From positions 124,001 through 188,000 of the forward strand of contig CACBUE010000001.1 of NCBI GenBank assembly GCA_902542325.1: a stretch of DNA of 64,000 nt, in the 5' to 3' direction. The notes under the pieces are model-generated. The model saw only the letters and a program-made list of their open reading frames with translations, was not told where the DNA came from and did no database searches. Position numbers and translations under genes: made by a program. Below, in pieces: positions 57,501 through 64,000 of the stretch; the first letter of the stretch is position 1; each line of letters begins with the position of its first letter. The DNA comes from an uncultured SAR86 cluster bacterium. GTDB taxonomy: Bacteria > Pseudomonadota > Gammaproteobacteria > Magnimaribacterales > Magnimaribacteraceae.

Positions 57501-58798
57501 TGCTAATTTTTAATCAGTTAGATACTAAAGATAGTTCATTCTCAAAAAGTTTTGATGCTTATTTAGTAGAAAGGAATAAGGTTTCTGGAGAAGTTTCTCA
57601 ATTGGTTTCAGAAATTATCCTTAAAATCAGGAGAAAAGGCGATAATGCCTTAAAAGACTTAACGAAAGAATTTGATGGCTTTGATTCTGATGTTTTTAAA
57701 ATTTCGAGAAAAGAAATTAATCAAGTATTAAAAAGTTGTGATAAAGATATTTTTAAGTCTCTTGAGTATTCTTTTGAAAAAATACTTAATTATCAATCGC
57801 GATGTTTTGCCTCTTTAAATTTGGAGGATACTGATAATGAGATAACCAGAAAGTTTAGGGTGATAGAATCTGTAGGTATTTATGTACCAGGAGGCAAGGC
57901 CTCTTATCCTTCGACTGTATTAATGGGAGCTGCACCGGCTATAGCCTGCGGTGTAAGAGATATTTCAATAACTTCTCCTGCTCAAAATGGAATTTCAAAT
58001 ACACTAACAATAGCTGCTGCAAAAGTTGCTGGCATTGAAACAATTTATAGGATTGGTGGAGCTCAGGCAATTGCAGCTTTAGCTATAGGAACAGATCAGA
58101 TAACTAAGGTAGATAAAATAATTGGACCAGGAAATATATTTGTTGCTGAGGCAAAAAAACAACTTTTTGGCGAAGTGGGTATTGATTCAATTGCCGGTCC
58201 CTCTGAAATTCTTATCCTTGCTGATAGCTCTTCAAATCCAGAAACAATAGCTTGGGATCTTATGGCTCAATCTGAACACGACTCAGATGCATCTAGTGTT
58301 TTGATCTCAGATAGTGAAGACATAATAGCTAATGTAAAAGAAATCATATCAACTGAAATAGATTCACTTGAGAGATGTTCCATTATTAAAGAATCAATCA
58401 GCTCAAATGGACTGATAATTAAAATCGATAATTTTTCTGAAGCCAAACAATTAGTAAACAAGATTGCCCCTGAACATTTACATTTAGCTTTTGATCATGT
58501 TAATTATCGAGATGAAAATTCATTAATAGCAGGCTTGATTCTGAAAGGTGAGAATTCAGCCAACTCCTTTTCTGATTATGTTCTAGGTCCTAGCCACATA
58601 CTTCCTACTAATTCATCTTCGAGATTTAGCTCACCTCTATCAGTAGAAGATTTCCTAGTGAGTTATAGCCACGTTTCCCTTGACAGGGAAAAGAATATTA
58701 AAAAATTCAATGAGTATATTGACCACACCTCTAGGATAGCGAAAGCCGAGGGTTTAACAGCTCATGCTATAGCGGCAGAGAAAAGATTTAAAAATTAA
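57500..58798 (+). CDS. hisD: Histidinol dehydrogenase
   Basis: Two-step oxidation of histidinol to histidine with NAD and zinc. The 432 residues include the signature VGIYVPGGKASYPSTVLMGA, RIGGAQAIAALAIGT, GPGNIFVAEAKKQLFG, the zinc ligands in MAQSEHDSDA and the catalytic pair region APEHLHLAFD. Length is typical. It overlaps the end of the convergent protease gene by 4 bases. hisC, usually next, is absent. Confidence 0.96.
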   Translation: MLIFNQLDTKDSSFSKSFDAYLVERNKVSGEVSQLVSEIILKIRRKGDNALKDLTKEFDGFDSDVFKISRKEINQVLKSCDKDIFKSLEYSFEKILNYQSRCFASLNLEDTDNEITRKFRVIESVGIYVPGGKASYPSTVLMGAAPAIACGVRDISITSPAQNGISNTLTIAAAKVAGIETIYRIGGAQAIAALAIGTDQITKVDKIIGPGNIFVAEAKKQLFGEVGIDSIAGPSEILILADSSSNPETIAWDLMAQSEHDSDASSVLISDSEDIIANVKEIISTEIDSLERCSIIKESISSNGLIIKIDNFSEAKQLVNKIAPEHLHLAFDHVNYRDENSLIAGLILKGENSANSFSDYVLGPSHILPTNSSSRFSSPLSVEDFLVSYSHVSLDREKNIKKFNEYIDHTSRIAKAEGLTAHAIAAEKRFKN

Positions 58799-59856
58799 TC
58801 TGCTTGTCCAGTTATCAAAGATAAATTTAAGACATCCGAGCCTCTTTTTACCTCAAGTATTACTTCCTCTCCTGGTTTAGACCTCGCAAATGTTTTATAT
58901 AAATTATCATAAGAAGGACTTTCTGAATTTATTGAATTGATGACATCACCTTTCATAAGACCACTTCTGTAAGCTGGGCCATTCTCTACTACCTCTGAAA
59001 TCATTAGTTGACCTTTTCTTAAGAGATTTAGCCTCTCAATACTAAAACCTAACCAACCCCGTCTGACTTCACCATACTGAATTAACTCACTAATGATTTC
59101 CAAGGCAACCGTTGAAGGTATGGCTAGGCCTATTCCTTCTGACCCTCCACTGGACGACCTAATAAGTGTATTAATTCCAACCAACCTTCCTTTTGAATCT
59201 ATTAAGGCACCTCCGGAGTTCCCTCTATTTATCGAAGCATCTGTTTGAATATAATTTGAATATGGATTGTCAAATTCTCTACCTGTTGCGCTAACAATTC
59301 CCATACTTACCGATTGGCCAAGCCCATAAGGATTACCTATAGCAAGAACGATGTCACCAATATTCAATTTATCTGAATCTTCAATTTCTATAGAGGGGAA
59401 TAAAATCTTATCATCTTGAATTTTTAAAACTGCCAGGTCGGTTCCTTTATCAATGCCAATCAACTGAGCGATAAACTTACGACCATCATATAATTCTATT
59501 GTCACCCGAAGGGAGTTATCTCCAACCACATGTTGATTTGTTAATATATAACCATCTGAACTCAGAATAACTCCTGACCCTAGACTTGTTTTTACCTGTT
59601 GCCCTTTATTATTGAATATGGAATTAAATCTCCTTTGAGTGGGTAATTTTTTTTCTATGATTTGCTCGCTATAGATGTTTACTACAGCCGGTGAGGCCTT
59701 TTCTACTGCGTAGTTGTAGGAAAAAGCTGTACTACTAAATTCATCTTTAACAGATTTATCATCGTCATTTAAAAACATTAGCGATATTACGAAGCCTATT
59801 GAAGCACCTGCAAGTGAAAAAATAGAAAAATTAAATATTGATTTAGCTTTACTCAT
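58795..59856 (-). CDS. DegS/AlgW-type membrane-anchored serine protease
   Basis: A 353-residue HtrA-family protease with one N-terminal membrane helix (about 10-29), a trypsin-like domain with triad H109 (TNQHVV), D140 (GTDLAVLKI) and S214 (GNSGGALID), and a single PDZ domain (about 258-350). One PDZ plus a membrane anchor is the DegS/AlgW layout; DegP and DegQ have two. In relatives it senses misfolded porins and starts the RseA-sigma-E cascade. Placement next to hisD matches algW in Pseudomonas. degS or algW are both reasonable names. Confidence 0.9.
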   Translation of the reverse strand: MSKAKSIFNFSIFSLAGASIGFVISLMFLNDDDKSVKDEFSSTAFSYNYAVEKASPAVVNIYSEQIIEKKLPTQRRFNSIFNNKGQQVKTSLGSGVILSSDGYILTNQHVVGDNSLRVTIELYDGRKFIAQLIGIDKGTDLAVLKIQDDKILFPSIEIEDSDKLNIGDIVLAIGNPYGLGQSVSMGIVSATGREFDNPYSNYIQTDASINRGNSGGALIDSKGRLVGINTLIRSSSGGSEGIGLAIPSTVALEIISELIQYGEVRRGWLGFSIERLNLLRKGQLMISEVVENGPAYRSGLMKGDVINSINSESPSYDNLYKTFARSKPGEEVILEVKRGSDVLNLSLITGQAD

Positions 59857-59931
59857 ATATTTTTTTACTAATTAATCTTATTATCAAACCTTACAATACT
59901 TAAAATACATCGTAAATTTATAAACTTCTAG

Positions 59932-59960
59932 TTGAATATGAACGGTGTAAGCATTAAAAT
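59932..59960 (+). promoter_or_regulatory. Putative sigma-70 promoter for rplM-rpsI-petABC
   Basis: TTGAAT (59932-59937) and TAAAAT (59955-59960) with a 17-base spacer, about 37 bases before the rplM ATG. The start region GCGCCAGCCTGCGCG is GC-rich for this genome and can fold into a small GCGC/GCGC hairpin, which could serve stringent control or the L13-mediated leader regulation known in E. coli. Confidence 0.6.
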
Positions 59961-59996
59961 GCGCCAGCCTGCGCGTTTAGTCAACAAAACATATCA

Positions 59997-60425
59997 ATGA
60001 GAACAGAAAGTTATAAAAGAACAGATATTGAAGAAACCTGGATCATTATAGATGCAACAGGAAAAACACTTGGTAGGTTTGCCAGCAAGATCGCAGATAT
60101 TTTGTCAGGTAAAAACAAGCCTGAGTATACTCCAAATGCTGATTTAGGTGACTACGTAGTTGTTATTAATGCTGCTGAAATTAATGTCACTGGTAAGAAA
60201 TTAGACCAAAAAATGTATTATAGGCATTCAGGTTACCCAGGAGGAATAAAATCCAAACCTCTGCGTAAAGTTATCGAAGAAACACCAACAGAAGCTATAA
60301 AAAAGGCCGTTAAGGGAATGCTGCCAAAAAGCAAATTAGGCAGACAAATGCTTACTAAACTAAAGGTTTATAGTGATGAAAATCACCCTCATTCAGCTCA
60401 AAAGCCAATCACATTAGAATTATAG
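59997..60425 (+). CDS. rplM: 50S ribosomal protein L13 (uL13)
   Basis: Early-assembly 50S protein. The 142 residues equal E. coli L13, with WIIIDATGKTLGRFASKIAD, YRHSGYPGGIKS and VKGMLPKSKLGRQMLTKLKVY. ATG start at the end of a short leader without a strong Shine-Dalgarno. It is 9 bases ahead of rpsI, its constant partner. Confidence 0.97.
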   Translation: MRTESYKRTDIEETWIIIDATGKTLGRFASKIADILSGKNKPEYTPNADLGDYVVVINAAEINVTGKKLDQKMYYRHSGYPGGIKSKPLRKVIEETPTEAIKKAVKGMLPKSKLGRQMLTKLKVYSDENHPHSAQKPITLEL

Positions 60426-60434
60426 GAAAATAAA

Positions 60435-60821
60435 TTGGAACAAATTATTACAGTCGGTAGACGAAAGAGATCAACTGCAAGGGTATTTCTTCAGAAAGGT
60501 TCAGGCGAAATAACTGTAAACAAGAAAAAACTAGAAGTTTATTTTGGAAGAGAAGTTGCTCAAATGGTTGTTAGGCAACCTCTGGTTTCAACGGAATTAT
60601 CGAAGGGTATAGATGTTAAAGCTACAGTTTCAGGAGGGGGAAGCTTCGGTCAAGCAGGAGCAATAAGACTTGGAATTGCTCGAGCTCTGGTTGAATACGA
60701 TGAGACTTTGAAACCCATTCTAAAAAAAGAAGGTTTCTTAACTAGAGATTCAAGAAAAGTTGAAAGGAAAAAAGTAGGTCTAAGGAAAGCAAGAAAAAGA
60801 CCGCAATACTCAAAAAGGTAA
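60435..60821 (+). CDS. rpsI: 30S ribosomal protein S9 (uS9)
   Basis: 30S head protein whose C-terminal tail touches P-site tRNA. The 128 residues contain [51 protein letters not shown] and the basic tail ending KRPQYSKR. Start codon is TTG, preceded by AGGAAAA; the frame has no nearby ATG and the N-terminus fits relatives. One base precedes petA. Confidence 0.96.
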   Translation: MEQIITVGRRKRSTARVFLQKGSGEITVNKKKLEVYFGREVAQMVVRQPLVSTELSKGIDVKATVSGGGSFGQAGAIRLGIARALVEYDETLKPILKKEGFLTRDSRKVERKKVGLRKARKRPQYSKR

Positions 60822-60822
60822 T

Positions 60823-61419
60823 ATGCAACCAAAATCTCCTCCTAACCCAGGAAGAAGAAAATTTCTTATAAGCGCAACATCTGCGGTTGGTGCAGTGGGC
60901 GTCGCTGGTGCAGTAGTTCCCTTTATCAGTGCTTTTAACCCCAGTGCAGCAGCTGAAGCAGCTGGTGCTCCAGCAGTCGCTGATATAGGAAAACTAGCTC
61001 CAGGAGAAATGATTATCGTTGAATGGAGAGGAACTCCAATCTACGTAGTAAAGCATTCAGATGAGTCCATACAGGAAATCGACAAGAATTTAGAGAGACT
61101 TGCCGACCCCAACTCGGAAACTGAAGTTCAACCTGACTATGCAAAAAATAAATATAGATCAAGAAAGCCCGGCATATCAGTTTTATCTGCAGTTTGTACT
61201 CACCTTGGTTGTGCCCCTAAATATTATCCTCAACTAGGAGTTGTAGATTTTGATTCCGAGTGGCAAGGAGGATTCTTTTGCCCTTGTCACGGTTCAAAGT
61301 TCGATTTAGCCGGAAGAGTTTACGCAGGAGTTCCTGCCCCCGATAATTTAGCTGTGCCCCCACACTATTTTAAATCTGATGATATTTTAGTCATTGGAGA
61401 AGACGGAGATGTAGCGTAA
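60823..61419 (+). CDS. petA: Cytochrome bc1 Rieske iron-sulfur subunit
   Basis: Carries the 2Fe-2S cluster moving electrons from quinol to cytochrome c1. The 198 residues start with a Tat signal-anchor (GRRKFLISATSAVG, twin Arg at about 11-12) and membrane helix, and contain the cluster ligands C125-T-H127-L-G-C130 and C153-P-C155-H156-G. The ending APDNLAVPPHYF is typical. Starts directly after rpsI and overlaps petB by one base. An intact bc1 complex shows respiratory electron flow via cytochrome c. Confidence 0.96.
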   Translation: MQPKSPPNPGRRKFLISATSAVGAVGVAGAVVPFISAFNPSAAAEAAGAPAVADIGKLAPGEMIIVEWRGTPIYVVKHSDESIQEIDKNLERLADPNSETEVQPDYAKNKYRSRKPGISVLSAVCTHLGCAPKYYPQLGVVDFDSEWQGGFFCPCHGSKFDLAGRVYAGVPAPDNLAVPPHYFKSDDILVIGEDGDVA

Positions 61420-62657
61420 TGGTCACAAAATTAATGAACTGGTTCGATGATAGATTGCCTTTAACCGCAACTATAGAGAGACACCTGACAAAATATCCTG
61501 CTCCAATAAATATGAATATATGGTACCTAGCAGGTGTACTTCTTGTGGTAGTGCTTGTAATACAACTTGCATCAGGTATTTGGCTCTTGATGAATTATGA
61601 ACCAACAGCTGAAGGTGCTTTCGCCTCTATCCAATACATCATGAGAGACGTTAAATACGGCTATATAATAAGATACATGCACACAACAGGAGCATCTGCT
61701 TTCTTTGCATTGATATTTTTGCATATGTTTCGTGGAATGATGTATGGCTCCTATCAAAAACCAAGAGAGCTTTTGTGGGTTCTGGGTTGGATTACATACT
61801 TCTTACTCTGCGCACTAGGATTTACTGGATATGTCCTTCCTTGGGGACAAATGTCTTTTTGGGCAGCTCAAGTAATTATGTCTCTCTTCGGATCGATTCC
61901 TTATATCGGAGAAGATTTACTTACATGGATAAGGGGTGATTATCTTATTTCAGGAATAACACTAAATAGGCTTTTTGCCTTTCATGTTGTTCTCTTGCCG
62001 TTAGCATTGATAGCCGTTGTATTTGTTCATATATTGGCGCTTCATGAAGTCGGTTCTAATAATCCAGATGGAGTGGATGTCAAGAAATTTAAAGACGCTG
62101 ATGGTGTTCCTTTAGATACAAAACCATTTTTTCCCTATGATGTAATGCATGACTTATATGCAATTGGTGTATTTTTAATCTTCTTTGTAGCAATTATGTT
62201 CTTTTATCCAGACGGGGGTGGGTACGTGATTGAATATGTTAACTATGAAGCAGCTGATAACTTAAAGACACCTGAGCATATTGTTCCTTCCTGGTACTAC
62301 ACTCCTTACTATGCAATGTTAAGAGCAGTCACTTTTCCTTTATTTGGACTGACAGCGAAATTCCTAGGATTTGTTGTAATGGCCGCAGGTATTGCAATTT
62401 TTGTAGCTCTACCATGGTTAGATAGAAGCCCAGTTAAATCAATAAAATATAAGGGTATCTACAGCAAATTCTTCTTGGCTTTATTTGTAGTTAGTTTCCT
62501 GGTATTAGGCTATCTCGGTGCAGTCCCATCTACACCTGCAAGAACAATTGCTGCACAAATATTCACTGTATGCTACTTTGCTTACTTTTTGTTAATGCCC
62601 ATATATTCAAAATACGAAACATGTAAACCTGTACCTGACAGGGTGCAATTGGGATGA
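61419..62657 (+). CDS. petB: Cytochrome bc1 cytochrome b subunit
   Basis: Membrane core of the bc1 complex, with two b hemes and Qo/Qi quinone sites. The 412-residue protein has eight or more helices; heme-ligand pairs are in YMHTTGASAFFALIFLHMF and AFHVVLLPLALIAVVFVHIL. The Qo-site PEWY motif reads P290-S-W-Y (IVPSWYYTPYYAMLR), so the usual Glu is Ser. Overlaps petA by one base and petC by 4 bases. Confidence 0.95.
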   Translation: MVTKLMNWFDDRLPLTATIERHLTKYPAPINMNIWYLAGVLLVVVLVIQLASGIWLLMNYEPTAEGAFASIQYIMRDVKYGYIIRYMHTTGASAFFALIFLHMFRGMMYGSYQKPRELLWVLGWITYFLLCALGFTGYVLPWGQMSFWAAQVIMSLFGSIPYIGEDLLTWIRGDYLISGITLNRLFAFHVVLLPLALIAVVFVHILALHEVGSNNPDGVDVKKFKDADGVPLDTKPFFPYDVMHDLYAIGVFLIFFVAIMFFYPDGGGYVIEYVNYEAADNLKTPEHIVPSWYYTPYYAMLRAVTFPLFGLTAKFLGFVVMAAGIAIFVALPWLDRSPVKSIKYKGIYSKFFLALFVVSFLVLGYLGAVPSTPARTIAAQIFTVCYFAYFLLMPIYSKYETCKPVPDRVQLG

Positions 62658-63493
62658 ATAAAAAAAATCGAATTCTCACCTTTGTTGTAATTATTGCAGC
62701 TAGTTTGGGTTCTTTAAAAGTTCTTGCTGCAGCTGGAGCTGCTTGTGGTAGTTTCCTGTCTGAGGATGGTCTCACAAAGGGAGAATGCAAAGAGGCATAT
62801 ATAAATCCGAAGGATAAAGCCTCACTTCAACGTGGTGCACAAGTCTATATGAATTACTGTTTAGGTTGTCATTCTTTGAAATATGCAAGATACAAAAAGG
62901 TGTCTGAAGATTTGGAAATCCCACTTAGCATGTTCCAGGAAAATCTGATATTTGGTGATCAGAAGATGGGAGATTTAATCCAAGTAGGAATGGACCCAAA
63001 AGAAGCAAAAGAATGGTTTGGAAATGCACCCCCGGACTTAACCCTTGAAGCTGGCTTAAGAGGACCTGACTGGATATATACTTACCTTACAAGCTTCTAT
63101 ATTGATGAATCAAGACCGTTAGGTGTGAATAACAAGGTTTATGAAAATGTTGGAATGCCTCATGTTTTAATTGATATGCAAGGAACTCCTAGATCAGTAT
63201 GTAAACAGATTCCTGCATTTGCAGATAATGGCGGCATAAAGCAGGATCCCCTAACCGGTGAACAGCTTACAGAAGAAAGATGTGGTTTTCTCCAGGTTGA
63301 TAATGGCACGGGTGAAATGAGCACCGAACAGTTTGATAAGACTATGCTAGATCTTACTAACTTCCTAGCTTACATGACTGATCCACTGAAGGTTGAAAGA
63401 GAGACTATTGGAACTTATGTTTTACTATATCTCTTTATTTTTACAATGCTTAGCTATCTTCTCTATAGAGAATTTAAGAAAGATCTTCACTAA
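62654..63493 (+). CDS. petC: Cytochrome c1 subunit of the bc1 complex
   Basis: Periplasm-facing heme c subunit accepting electrons from the Rieske protein. The 279 residues have a signal peptide (about 1-25), heme site C69-LG-C72-H73 followed by SLKYARYKK, the distal Met region NVGMPHVLIDMQG, and a C-terminal anchor helix (about 252-270) ending in YREFKKDLH. Slightly longer than most proteobacterial c1 proteins. 21 bases before sspA. Confidence 0.95.
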   Translation: MNKKNRILTFVVIIAASLGSLKVLAAAGAACGSFLSEDGLTKGECKEAYINPKDKASLQRGAQVYMNYCLGCHSLKYARYKKVSEDLEIPLSMFQENLIFGDQKMGDLIQVGMDPKEAKEWFGNAPPDLTLEAGLRGPDWIYTYLTSFYIDESRPLGVNNKVYENVGMPHVLIDMQGTPRSVCKQIPAFADNGGIKQDPLTGEQLTEERCGFLQVDNGTGEMSTEQFDKTMLDLTNFLAYMTDPLKVERETIGTYVLLYLFIFTMLSYLLYREFKKDLH

Positions 63494-63514
63494 TTTCCCT
63501 AAATAGGAGTTTTT

Positions 63515-64000
63515 ATGGTTTCACTTAGTAATAGAACGTCAATGGCACTTTTCTCAGATCCAATGGACCATTATAGTCAAAGAGTAAGGATAGTTATGGA
63601 AGAAAAGGGTGTCACTAGCGAAATCATTGATTCTGATACTAATAATTTAAGTAACGAGATTCTAGAAGTAAGTCCTTATGCAGAATTACCTGTATTGGTT
63701 GATAGAGATGTTTGTTTATATGACTCTTTGATCCTAATGGAGTACTTAGATGAACGGTTCCCTCATCCACCACTTCTGCCTGTGTATCCAGTCTCAAGAG
63801 CACATATTCGATTATTTATCCAAAGAATAGAAAAAGATTGGTGTGAGATATTTGATGAATTAATTCAAGGAAATCAAACGGAGGCTAAAGCTAAGAAATT
63901 ACGAACAGAATTAAAATCTCAAATATTGGGAATGTCTCAAATACTCAAAGAGAAACCTTTTTTTATGTCAGATGAATTCAGCCTTGTAGATTGTTGCATA
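63515..64000 (+). CDS. sspA: Stringent starvation protein A (3' end cut by window edge)
   Basis: GST-fold protein that binds RNA polymerase; in E. coli it helps phage P1 late transcription and acid tolerance. The frame runs from ATG 63515 (after AGGAGT) to the right edge, 162 codons with no stop. N-terminal thioredoxin-like part: MALFSDPMDHYSQRVRIVME, then SPYAELPVLVDRDVCLYDSL and EYLDERFPHPPLLPVYPVSR, all strongly SspA-like. The petABC-sspA order is standard in gammaproteobacteria; sspB would be expected next. Confidence 0.93.
   Translation, partial: MVSLSNRTSMALFSDPMDHYSQRVRIVMEEKGVTSEIIDSDTNNLSNEILEVSPYAELPVLVDRDVCLYDSLILMEYLDERFPHPPLLPVYPVSRAHIRLFIQRIEKDWCEIFDELIQGNQTEAKAKKLRTELKSQILGMSQILKEKPFFMSDEFSLVDCCI

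Overview
This window is chromosomal DNA from an AT-rich (roughly 35-37% GC, judged by eye) gammaproteobacterium. The case rests on gene order: secG-tRNA-Leu(GAG)-tRNA-fMet-rimP-nusA-infB-rbfA-truB-rpsO-pnp, lolB-ispE-tRNA-Gln-prs-rplY-pth-ychF, rplM-rpsI-petABC-sspA and yrbG-kdsD-lptA-lptB-rpoN are all classic gammaproteobacterial neighbourhoods. Very short spacers, many 4-bp stop/start overlaps, low GC and the loss of usual neighbours point to a streamlined genome, plausibly a marine lineage such as SAR86. That placement is inference; no rRNA gene is present to settle it.

Layout. 1-2.7 kb: 3' part of lptG, an RDD membrane protein and a POT peptide transporter. 2.7-9.5 kb (minus): map-glnD-dapC-dapD-dapE (protein maturation, PII nitrogen signalling, lysine/peptidoglycan precursor). 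9.5-20.1 kb (plus): pyrF-carA-carB-greA-rlmE-ftsH-glmM-tpiA-secG, preceded by a leader that looks like an attenuator and by a promoter sharing its -10 with map. 20.1-28.2 kb: two tRNAs and the rimP-to-pnp information-processing operon. 28.3-29.7 kb: two tandem, related, unnamed small membrane proteins and an esterase-like hydrolase. 29.7-34.6 kb (minus): tRNA-Met/Ile, ychF, pth, rplY, prs, tRNA-Gln, ispE, lolB. 34.6-40.9 kb (plus): prfA-prmC, then an accessory stretch with an O-GlcNAcase-like GH84 enzyme, an acyl-CoA ligase, a MaoC hydratase and twin TetR-like regulators. 40.9-44.1 kb (minus): gatCAB. 44.2-50.3 kb (plus): mreBCD and a yhdP-like giant AsmA protein. 50.3-54.9 kb (minus): rpoN, lptB, one LptA/LptC-like protein, kdsD, yrbG. 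55.0-58.8 kb (plus): mlaC, murA, hisG, hisD. 58.8-59.9 kb (minus): a DegS-type protease. 60.0-64.0 kb (plus): rplM-rpsI, cytochrome bc1 (petABC), and sspA running off the right edge.

The window is dominated by housekeeping genes: translation, transcription termination/antitermination, envelope building (LPS transport, peptidoglycan precursors, cell shape, lipid transport), respiration and amino-acid/pyrimidine synthesis. No mobile element, CRISPR array, prophage or large repeat was seen, and no gene-free stretch exceeds 300 bases (the longest, about 160 bases, is the map/pyrF divergent region).

The most unusual parts are the GH84 enzyme with its accessory neighbours, the paralogous small membrane proteins after pnp, the putative pyrF-carAB attenuator, a single protein standing where lptC and lptA normally both lie, an mlaC separated from mlaFED, and an initiator tRNA with a U1-U72 mismatch.
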